A stretch of 64,000 nt of DNA from Pedobacter zeae (GTDB taxonomy: Bacteria; Bacteroidota; Bacteroidia; Sphingobacteriales; Sphingobacteriaceae), in the NCBI RefSeq assembly GCF_014196715.1, contig NZ_JACIEF010000003.1:649874-713873 (forward strand). The letters are read 5' to 3'. Both the position numbers and the translations under genes were made by a program. The notes beneath the pieces are model-generated. The model made no database searches and was not told where the DNA came from. It was given only the letters and a program-made list of their open reading frames with translations. Shown here piece after piece: positions 43,670 through 52,416 of the stretch (position 1 is its first letter; each line of letters begins with the position of its first letter).

Positions 43670-44809
43670 ATGATAAAGCCGCTAAAATATAAATCCATCA
43701 ATTGGATCAATGGCATGAAGCTCTCCAGTGATCATTTTACACTGAGCGATCTCTACCTGCAGGACTTTGTACGCGATGCTGCTTCCCTTCATTTAAACAA
43801 TAGCAATTACGGTTTTTTACCGCCTTTTGCAGGCTATAAAAGCTCGCACGATATCGAAATTATAGAAAAGGCAACCAATCATATCGAAGTGAGGGTAAGG
43901 TACTGTAATGCCATTACCCCCGAGGGCTGCCACATTGATATTGTACAGTCTGATAACATGGATACACTGGTCCATAACCATTATTTTGGTCAATCAGAGC
44001 CCCGCAACTATGTGATCTTATTGGTGGTTAACCCGTATAACCGCGTACCAACAGGTATGCCTAATCCGGAGGAGAGCCCGATCCGCTATCCCGAACTGGC
44101 CAAACATTACTCGATTGCTGTTTTACCTGAAAACGAAGTAAGCACACAAACAACTGACAGTTACTTTCTGACTATCGGGCAGGTGTATTACGAAAACGGA
44201 AGGTTATCGATTAACACTAACTATATCCCACCCAGCTCAACGATAACGAGCCACCCTGCATTGATCAGGTATTACGAATCTTTCAGTGTATTACTGAACG
44301 ATTTACAGTTGGCTGCCTTTAAAATTATTGATAAAACGGGAGGGCGCGACAATATAACGCCGTTAGGCAAGAACATCCGTTTAATTTCAGAGAAGATTGT
44401 AGATTACATTGCAGGATTATTTTATGAATACCGAAATATTGCCTACCGCGAATCGCCGGTAGTTTTGGCCGGTTATTTCTCGAGTTTAGCACACATTTTT
44501 TTCACCGCCATAAAACTGATCGATCCCCGTGAAAGAGAGGAGCTGCTTAAATATTTCTACGAATGGAAAGATGTAACGCCTGGAAACTTTGAAGAACTTT
44601 TAGCCAAAACCATCGAATTGGTTTACGACCATAAACAGATTAACAACAGTATGGTAATGGCCAGCGAGTTCATGAATGTACTCGTAGCATTATGGAATAA
44701 ATTGAGTGGTTTAGAATACATCGGCCAACGCAAAGAAAATATCGTAGTTGCCGAACAGCAGGTTGTACAGCAGGTACAAGCCAGAAAAACCTGGACATTG
44801 CTTGATTAA
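43670..44809 (+). CDS. tssK: T6SS baseplate protein TssK
   Basis: A 379-residue TssK that links the baseplate to the membrane complex. The start matches the family (SINWINGMKLSSDHFTLSDL), followed by a shell domain with RNYVILLVVNPYNRVPTGMP, a helical neck (ALWNKLSGLEYIG) and a short C-terminal head. It is shorter than the Proteobacterial form (about 440 residues), as is usual for this subtype. It follows tssN and is ended by a strong hairpin. Confidence 0.92.
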   Translation: MIKPLKYKSINWINGMKLSSDHFTLSDLYLQDFVRDAASLHLNNSNYGFLPPFAGYKSSHDIEIIEKATNHIEVRVRYCNAITPEGCHIDIVQSDNMDTLVHNHYFGQSEPRNYVILLVVNPYNRVPTGMPNPEESPIRYPELAKHYSIAVLPENEVSTQTTDSYFLTIGQVYYENGRLSINTNYIPPSSTITSHPALIRYYESFSVLLNDLQLAAFKIIDKTGGRDNITPLGKNIRLISEKIVDYIAGLFYEYRNIAYRESPVVLAGYFSSLAHIFFTAIKLIDPREREELLKYFYEWKDVTPGNFEELLAKTIELVYDHKQINNSMVMASEFMNVLVALWNKLSGLEYIGQRKENIVVAEQQVVQQVQARKTWTLLD

Positions 44810-44836
44810 ATTTTTTCTCGGAGCAAATTTATAACG

Positions 44837-44871
44837 AAGCTGTACCACTTAATCGGTGGTACAGCTTTTTT
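44837..44871 (+). terminator. Terminator after tssK
   Basis: Perfect 12-base arms aagctgtaccac (44837-44848) and gtggtacagctt (44856-44867), loop of 7, followed by a T-run. It ends the tssN-tssK unit. Confidence 0.92.
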
Positions 44872-45186
44872 AATTCCCGAAAGTTTGGGCGGCCAGGATA
44901 AAATCGTTAAAGAATTGATTCGCCTGGTATCTAAAACAACAACCGGGTGGTTTTTGCGTATCACCACTGCGCTGAAATGGTAAAAAAGGGCCATCAAAAA
45001 AAGAACAAAACCTCAATCGTAAATGTGTAGATGTTATGTAGATACTTTAAGCATTCAGGTAGACATTCTGTAGAATGCCAAAATTAGGTTAGGGTAAGGT
45101 GTGCCTATAATTTTGTTGTAATAATACCTACAGTTAAAAATGTTTGAGCCGGACAATTCCGGAATCAATATTCCATTTAGAAACCT
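44872..45186 (+). other. Intergenic region before the TPR gene
   Basis: After the tssK terminator no gene is visible in about 315 bases. The region should hold the promoter for the TPR gene at 45187. Short open frames here have no start codon or typical composition. Confidence 0.4.
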
Positions 45187-47460
45187 ATGCAACAACAAAA
45201 CAAAACAGATCTTGAACATCTACAATCCATTTACAATGAAGGCAATTTGCTGGAATGCCTTAAAGCCACCGATTTTTTCCTGTTAGTGAATCCTCAAAAT
45301 CACGATGGCCTATTGCTTAAGGCAAAATGCGCATTTGAACTATCCTTTGATAAGGGTAGCGATAATAATTTTTTGGATATGGCCATCAACAGTTTTGAAC
45401 AATTGCTGGGTTTAGTACCCACCCATGAAGAATCGATGTTATACCTGGCCTATATCAGTATTATGATAACGGGTACTAATTTATCGAAGGCTATATCCTA
45501 TTGTACGCAATTGACCGCCTCGGAGCATTTGGATATACGGATTAAAGCCATTACATACCGGCAGGAAGCCTATTTTCAAACAGGCGAAATAGATAATGCA
45601 TTGAATGATCTGGAGCTTTTAATTAAATTAAACCAGGCACATGGTATTGAAAACCGCAGTTTAACCGATCTGAAGCTGGGTGAGTTATATGCAAGAAAAG
45701 CAGATCTTTACCTTTACCATAAAAATGACCGTGCCAAAGCGATGGCGGTTTTTAAAGAAGGATTGGTATACCGGTATAAGGATGTACACACCTATATCCT
45801 GATCGCTAATCTTGCGATTGATCACCAGGAGTATGAATTTGGCGGCGAGGTGGCCCAGATAGCCTTTTTTTCAAGCAATGCCGATGCGGATGAGGAGCTA
45901 TTGGCATTATATGACCGATTAACTGAACTGACCCAAAGGGGTATCATTAACAAACCGGTTATATATGCGATGTTTATTGGCCGTAAAATATATCAAACGC
46001 AGCTTGGATATGATACCGTTGACATGTTGAATTTTGCCCTGGATTACATAAAGGTATTTCCTGATTGGTTTATCCCTTATCATTATGCCGGTGCTGCATT
46101 GTACGAAACCAAAAGCTATGGGGAAGCACTTTTTTACCTACAAGAGAGTTTAGCGCATGGTGGCCTGGCACTCGGCCTGCAACGCTTTATCGAGGTAACT
46201 TACCGCGTAAAGGGTCAGCTGCCGTTAATAGAAAAATGGCCGGTCGACTCTCCGGTTATGTATTATAATGCAGGAGTGAGCTTTTTCGAAGAATCAGAAA
46301 GTAATATCCGCCAAGCAGACACTGCCAGCGAACTGTTAAAAATAAGGGCAAATTTTTATAAAATTTCTTACAACAGCTTTTATGATTACTTCTATAACGG
46401 TAAGGGAAATGGTGCCGACAATGAACCACATATTTTCGCCATGTGCTGCAACAACTATGGCATAGCCTTAAGTGAATTGGGCGAATATGAAACCGCTGTG
46501 AAAGTGCATCAACTGGGTTATAGCCTATCGCCCTTTTGGGAACAATTATCTTCGCTGGCCACTGCCCTGTTGGCACTTAACAGATATGAAGAAGTGATCG
46601 AGGTAACCGAAAAGGCAAGCACTTATAGCGATGAGTACCTCCGTTTTGAAGATTATATAGATTTGAAAGGTAAGCAGCTTGAGGCAAGCTATGCCTTGGG
46701 CCGGAAAGAACAAGCAAGCAACCTTTTAAATTTAATAGAAGAGGAATATAACACCTTTATTGCAGCCCATCAAAGTGAGCTTACCGGGCAGTACCTGTTT
46801 CTATTAAGTCAAAGGTATATTGTTATACAAAATATACGACAGGAACTTTTGAGTGAAGACAGCCTTGAAAATGCAGTTCAGGTATGGCAGGATCAGCTGG
46901 ATAAAAATCCCGACGATAATTCGTCATGGTATATGCTGATGCAGAATTACTTTCAACTGAAAGATTACCGGCAGTGCATTGCCTGCGCCGATAATTATCA
47001 ATCAGTTAAAGGCGCAGCGATCACAATGGAGTCGGTTCAGAAAGTGCATTATATGCGTGGCATGTCGTACCTGTACCTGGGTAATTATGTTAGCGCAAAA
47101 GAAAATCTAATTAACCTGCTTGATAATTGCCAGCCAGGAATTGAAACCCAGGAAAGCACGATCTGTGATGCCAATATAAACCTGGCACAATGCAGCTATG
47201 CCCTGGAGCAATGGGATGAATGCATGGACTTTGCACTGGCGGTAGTAGCCTGCTATGATAGAAATGGCTGGAAATGGGACGATTTAAGGTTACGGGCCAC
47301 CTTACTGTATGCGGATGCCTGCAAAGCAGCCGGCGAAACCGATGCGGCCATAGGAACGGTAATTAACATCCTGAAAGTAGTACCTGACAACGAAGAAGCG
47401 TTGAAAAGGAAAAAGGAATGGAAACCTGGCGGCTTGTTCTCTTTCCTGAAAAGACGGTAA
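45187..47460 (+). CDS. Large TPR protein next to the T6SS core
   Basis: A 757-residue cytoplasmic protein built of tetratricopeptide-like helical repeats from end to end (LLKAKCAFELSFD, AITYRQEAYFQTGEIDNALN, YYNAGVSFFEESE, SWYMLMQNYFQLKDYRQCIA, NINLAQCSYALEQWDECMDF). There is no signal peptide. Such repeats are scaffolds for protein-protein binding. It follows tssK after a terminator and ends in KKEWKPGGLFSFLKRR, a basic tail. Similar TPR genes are found next to Bacteroidota T6SS loci, so a role in assembly or effector handling is plausible but unproven. Confidence 0.65.
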   Translation: MQQQNKTDLEHLQSIYNEGNLLECLKATDFFLLVNPQNHDGLLLKAKCAFELSFDKGSDNNFLDMAINSFEQLLGLVPTHEESMLYLAYISIMITGTNLSKAISYCTQLTASEHLDIRIKAITYRQEAYFQTGEIDNALNDLELLIKLNQAHGIENRSLTDLKLGELYARKADLYLYHKNDRAKAMAVFKEGLVYRYKDVHTYILIANLAIDHQEYEFGGEVAQIAFFSSNADADEELLALYDRLTELTQRGIINKPVIYAMFIGRKIYQTQLGYDTVDMLNFALDYIKVFPDWFIPYHYAGAALYETKSYGEALFYLQESLAHGGLALGLQRFIEVTYRVKGQLPLIEKWPVDSPVMYYNAGVSFFEESESNIRQADTASELLKIRANFYKISYNSFYDYFYNGKGNGADNEPHIFAMCCNNYGIALSELGEYETAVKVHQLGYSLSPFWEQLSSLATALLALNRYEEVIEVTEKASTYSDEYLRFEDYIDLKGKQLEASYALGRKEQASNLLNLIEEEYNTFIAAHQSELTGQYLFLLSQRYIVIQNIRQELLSEDSLENAVQVWQDQLDKNPDDNSSWYMLMQNYFQLKDYRQCIACADNYQSVKGAAITMESVQKVHYMRGMSYLYLGNYVSAKENLINLLDNCQPGIETQESTICDANINLAQCSYALEQWDECMDFALAVVACYDRNGWKWDDLRLRATLLYADACKAAGETDAAIGTVINILKVVPDNEEALKRKKEWKPGGLFSFLKRR

Positions 47461-47568
47461 AACTTCCGGGCGAAACCGGGAGCCCTTTGAACGTTTTATT
47501 GCAAAAAAGCAACACAGTCTATACTGTAGTCGTTTAAATACGAATCAATACCTTATAAGCATACACAT

Positions 47569-47593
47569 AAAAGTCATTTTAGCATGACTTTTT
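47569..47593 (+). terminator. Terminator after the TPR gene
   Basis: Arms aaaagtcat (47569-47577) and atgactttt (47584-47592), loop tttagc, with T-rich sequence after. It separates the T6SS-linked genes from the xylanase gene. Confidence 0.7.
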
Positions 47594-47627
47594 GAACATT
47601 TGTATAAGATAATTTGCTGATTATTAG

Positions 47628-47650
47628 CCGTATTAGAGCACTAAATACGG
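47628..47650 (+). promoter_or_regulatory. Inverted repeat upstream of the xylanase gene
   Basis: ccgtatt-N9-aatacgg, ending 34 bases before the ATG at 47685, next to a partial -7 match (ttattttg). It could be an operator for the xylanase gene. Confidence 0.4.
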
Positions 47651-47684
47651 TTATTTTGCTTCCCTAACCAATTATAAATCTTAT

Positions 47685-48449
47685 ATGAAAACACCAAATT
47701 CACTGACAGGTGTAACCAGGAAGGTTACCCTTGTTGCGGCTGCAACCCTATTGTTTGCAAGCGCCGTATGTTTAACAGGCTGTAAAAAAGACGAAAAAAT
47801 GGTACCGGGGGAAGTTACTGCTCCGCCCCCTTCTACTAAAACAGCCACGGTAGAAACCTACCAATCGGGTACACATAACGGTTTCTTTTGGTCGCTTTGG
47901 AAAAGTGATGGCGCAACCGGTACTGTTAATTACGCCAATGGTACCGGGGGCAATTACAGCGTTAACTGGAACGGGTTTAATGGTAATTTTACTTGCGGTA
48001 AAGGGTATTCAGTGGGCTCAAGCACCTATAAAATAGGGTATAACCTGGGTGCTTATTCCAACTCCGGTGGTGGTACTTTTGGCTGGTACGGATGGAGCAG
48101 AAGCCCTTATTACGAGTATTATGTAAATGAAACCTGGGGCGCGGTTTCTCCTCATACCGGTACCTATCTGGGCACGTTTGAAAGCGATGGTGCCGGTTAT
48201 AACGTATGGACCCGATGGATGACGGGCAAAAATATCGATGGTGGCGATGGCTTCAGGCAGATTTATAGCTCCAGGGTTACAAAGGTTTCAACCGGGCAAA
48301 ACCGTGTGATTACTTTTGCCAACCATTATAACAAATGGCAAAGTTTAGGATATACGCTTGGCCAGCTAAATATTCCTGCAATTATGGTTGCCGAAACATG
48401 GGGCACTAATACAAATGGCAATATTAACTGCACCATTTGGGCACAGTAA
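47685..48449 (+). CDS. GH11-type endo-1,4-beta-xylanase lipoprotein
   Basis: A 254-residue protein with a lipoprotein signal (LFASAVCLTGCKK, lipobox LTGC), a Pro/Thr linker and a glycoside hydrolase family 11 beta-jelly-roll. Matching blocks run in order: SGTHNGFFWSLWKSDG, GGNYSVNWNGFNGNFTCGKG, TFGWYGWSRSPYYEYYVNET (nucleophile Glu in YYEYY), DGGDGFRQIYSSRV, FANHYNKWQSLGYTLG and IMVAETWG (acid/base Glu). It would cut xylan at the cell surface or in the periplasm. It is single, with no SusC/SusD pair nearby. The activity is inferred from family. Confidence 0.88.
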   Translation: MKTPNSLTGVTRKVTLVAAATLLFASAVCLTGCKKDEKMVPGEVTAPPPSTKTATVETYQSGTHNGFFWSLWKSDGATGTVNYANGTGGNYSVNWNGFNGNFTCGKGYSVGSSTYKIGYNLGAYSNSGGGTFGWYGWSRSPYYEYYVNETWGAVSPHTGTYLGTFESDGAGYNVWTRWMTGKNIDGGDGFRQIYSSRVTKVSTGQNRVITFANHYNKWQSLGYTLGQLNIPAIMVAETWGTNTNGNINCTIWAQ

Positions 48450-48479
48450 ACATTTGTTTAAGCTATTCACAACCACAAT

Positions 48480-48531
48480 ACTGCCCGGCTTATTGCCGGG
48501 TAGTATGTACTTCAGGTACTTTTTTAATCAT
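48480..48531 (+). terminator. Hairpin after the xylanase gene
   Basis: Arms actgcccggc (48480-48489) and gccgggtagt (48495-48504) with a loop of five and one G-T pair; a T-run follows about 15 to 25 bases later. It is a probable terminator. Confidence 0.5.
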
Positions 48532-48546
48532 TAACAACTTGTTATC

Positions 48547-49071
48547 ATGAGATTCATCCTTTATTTCTTTGCTTTTTTTATTCTTATCCTTTCTGCCTGC
48601 GATTCGTCACGTCCAAAAAAAATAGGTGGAAACAAAAAATCATTGACCGGAAAATGGCACCGGTTTTCGATGGCAAATGGATATAGCGAATTTGATATCG
48701 ATTCGCAATATGTAGTTTTCTATAATCAGAAAGTCGGCCGCTTTAAGCTTCCATATAAAATAGAAAATGATTCCTTAAAATACCTTACCAAAGATTATGT
48801 AGCCAAGATTACAGACTACGGCGACTCGCTTCTTTTAGAAGGTAACGACAGTACTCAAGCCCTATTGCACAGGTTTAAAGAACCGCATGTTCCTTTTGAA
48901 AAAATTCCGGAAGAAAAAGATTCTTTATCATTTGCATCATACATCGCTGATTTCGATAAAAGATTAATCAGTGAGTTGGAGAAAGCCGGAATAAAAATTT
49001 CTGACGGCGTAGAAAAACGCGAAGGACCTGCGTACGAAGAACTGTTGAAGAAAAAATCGGCAAACAGGTAA
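48547..49071 (+). CDS. Lipoprotein of unknown function
   Basis: A 174-residue protein with lipoprotein signal MRFILYFFAFFILILSAC (lipobox LSAC). The mature N-terminal part (LTGKWHRFSMANGYSEFDID) has the small-barrel look of lipocalin-like proteins, followed by a charged helix (FASYIADFDKRLISELEKAG). I do not recognise a family. It lies 97 bases after the xylanase gene, on the same strand but beyond its terminator. Confidence 0.7.
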   Translation: MRFILYFFAFFILILSACDSSRPKKIGGNKKSLTGKWHRFSMANGYSEFDIDSQYVVFYNQKVGRFKLPYKIENDSLKYLTKDYVAKITDYGDSLLLEGNDSTQALLHRFKEPHVPFEKIPEEKDSLSFASYIADFDKRLISELEKAGIKISDGVEKREGPAYEELLKKKSANR

Positions 49072-49122
49072 AAGGGCTTCAGCCGGTATGGCAACTTATC
49101 ATTAACCCGTAAAAATTTTTAA

Positions 49123-49158
49123 AAAAAGACCGATTGTTTTATTTTTTATATAATTTTG
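49123..49158 (+). promoter_or_regulatory. TetR half-operator and promoter of tetR
   Basis: aaaaagaccgattg at 49123-49136 matches the left half of the operator at 49794-49815. It lies just upstream of TAATTTTG (49151-49158), a match to the -7 consensus TAnnTTTG, and 26 bases before the ATG. It probably serves autoregulation. Confidence 0.55.
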
Positions 49159-49183
49159 GAGGAAATTAAAAATTTCATCTGTG

Positions 49184-49780
49184 ATGAAAACGACCAAGTC
49201 TGAAAATACCAAACGGCTTATTATTGAGAAAACTGCACCGGTTTTTAATACGAAAGGCTATGCGGGAACATCAATCAATGATTTAATGGATGCCACCGGA
49301 CTTTCCAAAGGTTGCATTTATGGTAATTTCCAGAACAAAGATGAAATTGCACTAAGCGTTTTTGATCATAATTTCGGTAAGGTAACACAGCACATGAAAG
49401 AACGCATCTTAGCTACCGAGAATTCGATAGAAAGGTTGCTCGTTTACCCGCAAACATATAAGAACTATTTCAGGTACCCTTATTTGCAAGCTGGCTGTCC
49501 GATTTTAAATACCGCTACAGAAGCTGATGATACCCATGCGAAACTAAAAGAACGAGCACAAAAAGCGCTGGGACTTTGGAAAACCGCTATTGTAAACCAA
49601 ATAAAACGGGGTATCGAAAGAAAAGAAATAAAAGAAGATACTGATGCAACTGAAATTTCGGTGATCATGATTTCCATGATCGAAGGCGCATTTATGCAGG
49701 CAAAGGTCAATAACCATATGACAGAGCTTAAAATAGCCATGTCTTTCCTCGAAAAATTAATTAAAAACCTTAAAGTGTAA
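49184..49780 (+). CDS. TetR-family transcriptional regulator
   Basis: A 198-residue repressor of the AcrR/QacR kind. The helix-turn-helix is clear (TSINDLMDATGLSKGCIYGN followed by FQNKDEIALSVF, residues about 30-60). A ligand-binding helical domain follows. The frame opens with GTG at 49181 directly before an ATG at 49184, which is preferred. Two copies of its likely DNA site (a full palindrome and a half site) lie before the next gene and before itself. It probably represses the lpd-GNAT-DinB unit and responds to an unknown small molecule. Confidence 0.9.
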   Translation: MKTTKSENTKRLIIEKTAPVFNTKGYAGTSINDLMDATGLSKGCIYGNFQNKDEIALSVFDHNFGKVTQHMKERILATENSIERLLVYPQTYKNYFRYPYLQAGCPILNTATEADDTHAKLKERAQKALGLWKTAIVNQIKRGIERKEIKEDTDATEISVIMISMIEGAFMQAKVNNHMTELKIAMSFLEKLIKNLKV

Positions 49781-49793
49781 TTTTTTTACCCAT

Positions 49794-49815
49794 AAAAAGA
49801 CCGATTGGTCTTTTT
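49794..49815 (+). promoter_or_regulatory. TetR operator
   Basis: Perfect palindrome with 9-base arms, aaaaagacc and ggtcttttt, around gatt. It lies 23 bases before the dihydrolipoyl dehydrogenase ATG at 49838. The same half-sequence occurs upstream of tetR. Confidence 0.75.
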
Positions 49816-49837
49816 TCAACAATATAGAAAAGAAAAA

Positions 49838-51241
49838 ATGGAAGAATTTGATATTACCGTTATCGGGTCGGGTCCGGGCGGATATGTAGCAGCGATAAGA
49901 AGTGCCCAGCTGGGTTATAAAACTGCGTTAATTGAAAAATACAGCACATTAGGAGGCACTTGTACCAATGTGGGGTGTATTCCTACCAAAGCCTTGCTGG
50001 ATACCACACATCATTATGCAGATGCGCTGAAGCGTTTTGAAAATCACGGTATTGAATTTTCTGATCTCCATCTTAATTTCGAACAGGTTTTTAAACGTAA
50101 AGCCGATGTAGTGACTAAAAATACACAGGGATTAGATTTCCTGATGAGAAAGAATAAGATCAAAGTTTTCCAAGGCACAGGCACTTTTCTCAACAATGAG
50201 TTCGTGAAAATTATAAATGCCGAACAGCAGGAAACTTTTATCAGATCGGATAAGTTCATTATTGCTACCGGATCAAAACCGGCAACTATTCCGGGAGTTA
50301 CCATTGATAAAAAAAGGATCATCACCTCTACCGAAGCCCTGGCCATGCAAGAAAAACCGAAAAGCATCATTATCATTGGCGGTGGTGTGATCGGTGTAGA
50401 AATGGCTTCTATTTTTAACAGAATCGGGACAAAAGTGACTATATTAGAATATGCTGATAATCTGATTGCTGCGATGGACCAGGAATTGGGAAGTACATTA
50501 ACAAAAATTCTGACAAAAGAAGGGGTAGAAATCAAGCTACAGCAGGCAGTGTACAAAGCCGAAAACCTTGGGGATAAAGCTAAAGTGTATTTTAAAAATA
50601 AACAGGGTGCCGAACAAGAGCTGACCGCAGACTATATCCTAGTCGCCGTTGGCAGAAAGCCATACGTGAATAGCCTGGGTTTAGAAAACACCAATGTAGA
50701 ATTGAATACCAATGGCACGGTAAAGGTAAATGACCAGCTCCAGACAACCGCCTCAAACATTTTCGCTATTGGCGACGTCATCGGTGGCGCTATGCTTGCC
50801 CACAAAGCGGAAGAAGAAGCCGTATTTGTAGTTGAAAGAATTGATGGCCAAAAACCGCATATTAATTATGACCGGATCCCGTCGGTAGTTTACACCTGGC
50901 CGGAAGTTGCTTCAGTAGGAGCCACAGAAGAAGAATTAAAAAAACGGGAAATCAAGTATAATGTCGGGAAATTTCCTTTTGCAGTAAATGCCAGGGCGAG
51001 GGCAGGAATGGAAACAGATGGTTTCGTAAAAGTACTGTCCGATCCTAAATACGGAGAGCTTTTAGGTGTACATATTATAGGTGCCAGGGCTGCAGATTTA
51101 ATAGCACAGGCAGTTATTGGCCTGGAATACGAGGTCACAGCGAAAGATATGGCTTCGGTATGTTACGCGCATCCTACCTATTCGGAGGTACTGAAAGAAG
51201 CCTATACCATGGCATCAGGAAAACCATCTGTAAATATTTAA
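49838..51241 (+). CDS. lpdA: Dihydrolipoyl dehydrogenase (E3)
   Basis: A 467-residue flavoprotein disulfide reductase that reoxidises dihydrolipoyl groups of 2-oxoacid dehydrogenases or the glycine system with NAD+. It has the FAD site VIGSGPGGYVAA, the redox pair CTNVGC (Cys42/Cys47), the NAD site IIIGGGVIGVEMAS, the second FAD motif IFAIGDVIGGAMLAHKA and the C-terminal HPTYSEVLKEA with the catalytic His-Glu. The long frame from 49805 crosses the operator; ATG at 49838 after an A-rich stretch is the start. No E1/E2 genes are nearby, and its link to a TetR regulator suggests a stress or detoxification role. Confidence 0.94.
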   Translation: MEEFDITVIGSGPGGYVAAIRSAQLGYKTALIEKYSTLGGTCTNVGCIPTKALLDTTHHYADALKRFENHGIEFSDLHLNFEQVFKRKADVVTKNTQGLDFLMRKNKIKVFQGTGTFLNNEFVKIINAEQQETFIRSDKFIIATGSKPATIPGVTIDKKRIITSTEALAMQEKPKSIIIIGGGVIGVEMASIFNRIGTKVTILEYADNLIAAMDQELGSTLTKILTKEGVEIKLQQAVYKAENLGDKAKVYFKNKQGAEQELTADYILVAVGRKPYVNSLGLENTNVELNTNGTVKVNDQLQTTASNIFAIGDVIGGAMLAHKAEEEAVFVVERIDGQKPHINYDRIPSVVYTWPEVASVGATEEELKKREIKYNVGKFPFAVNARARAGMETDGFVKVLSDPKYGELLGVHIIGARAADLIAQAVIGLEYEVTAKDMASVCYAHPTYSEVLKEAYTMASGKPSVNI

Positions 51242-51265
51242 ACAGCTATAATTCAACCAATAAGT

Positions 51266-51700
51266 ATGTTACAACAGATCAGGCTCGCAACTCCCGCAGA
51301 CTATATCCGGATCATGGAAATCTGGGAATCTGCGGTTATCGCTACACATCACTTTCTTCTTGAGGAAGATTTTAGTTATTACAGGCAAATTATCCCAAGA
51401 AACTACCTGCCAGCGCTTCAGGTATTCCTGCTGATCGATCAGGGTGAACCAATCGGATTTGCAGCTGCTTCAGAAGGAAACCTGGAAATGCTTTTTATCC
51501 ATAACGAATACCGTGGAAAGGGTTATGGGCTGAAATTGTTCTCTTTTATGAAAGAGGTACATGGGGTTACAAGGGTTGATGTTAATGAGCAAAACCACCA
51601 GGCCATTGGTTTCTACACTAAATTGGGCTTTAAAAAAACAGGGAGATCAGAAAAAGACGGATCGGGTAAAAATTACCCCATTCTGCACATGGCTCTTTAA
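51266..51700 (+). CDS. GNAT-family N-acetyltransferase
   Basis: A 144-residue GCN5-related acetyltransferase. The acetyl-CoA pyrophosphate loop reads EYRGKGYGLKLFSF, with a preceding beta strand GNLEMLFIH and a C-terminal NHQAIGFYTKLGFKKTGR. The size and order match the YjaB-type subfamily. It is 24 bases after lpdA and 21 bases before the DinB gene, so it is in the same operon. The substrate is unknown. Confidence 0.9.
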   Translation: MLQQIRLATPADYIRIMEIWESAVIATHHFLLEEDFSYYRQIIPRNYLPALQVFLLIDQGEPIGFAAASEGNLEMLFIHNEYRGKGYGLKLFSFMKEVHGVTRVDVNEQNHQAIGFYTKLGFKKTGRSEKDGSGKNYPILHMAL

Positions 51701-51721
51701 AATTATGAAAATTTTAGAAAA

Positions 51722-52252
51722 ATGATAGAAAAGCCTTTTGTAAAATGGTTTGATCGAAAATTCGATGCAAACATTGACATCGTACAGTTTGACGGTATTT
51801 TAAGCCGGATGGAGCATTTTCCTGCTGTTTTAAATCAATTACTTGAAACTTGTCCAAAAAAAATTGCAACCATAAAAACCAACGGTAAATGGTCAGTAAA
51901 TGAAAACGTTGGGCATTTGATCCTTTTAGAAGACCTCTGGCGCAGGCGGTTTCAGGATATAAAGGATGGAAAGCCGGACATGTCTCCTGCTGATTTAAAT
52001 AATACTGCAACCGATCAGGCTTTTTTCAATAAATCAGTACTGGGTGAGCTTATTAAACGTCTGGGTGATGAAAGAGCGAAAACAATTTCATTACTACAGG
52101 GAATGAGCAAAGAAGACCTTTTGAAGAAAAGTATCCACCCGCGGTTAAATCAGCCAATGAATATTGTTGACTTAATGTATTTTGTAGCGGGACATGACGA
52201 ACACCATCTGAGCACCATACAATCTATTATTGATAATACAATGGCCTTGTAA
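51722..52252 (+). CDS. DinB-family metal-binding protein
   Basis: A 176-residue four-helix-bundle protein of the DinB/YfiT superfamily. The three metal-binding histidines are visible: NENVGHLILLED gives the first, and AGHDEHHLSTIQ gives the other two. Members often act as thiol-dependent S-transferases or in stress responses. It ends the operon lpd-GNAT-DinB that follows the TetR operator. The particular reaction is not known. Confidence 0.88.
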   Translation: MIEKPFVKWFDRKFDANIDIVQFDGILSRMEHFPAVLNQLLETCPKKIATIKTNGKWSVNENVGHLILLEDLWRRRFQDIKDGKPDMSPADLNNTATDQAFFNKSVLGELIKRLGDERAKTISLLQGMSKEDLLKKSIHPRLNQPMNIVDLMYFVAGHDEHHLSTIQSIIDNTMAL

Positions 52253-52416
52253 TTTTTTCTAAACTAAAAGGATTGATTAAAATAATTTAAAACTGATTAA
52301 GGAGAAATAAGCACACCAACTGACCCTCTGCCATATTTAATTCCAAACGATCTGACCATCATCGACGGAAGATATGGTCACATAGCCAGAAAAATCCGTT
52401 GCTTTATATTGGATGA

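Noticed and set aside
44870..45000. Open frame after tssK ending LRITTALKW
   Set aside because: No start codon, only about 35 residues, and no recognised similarity.
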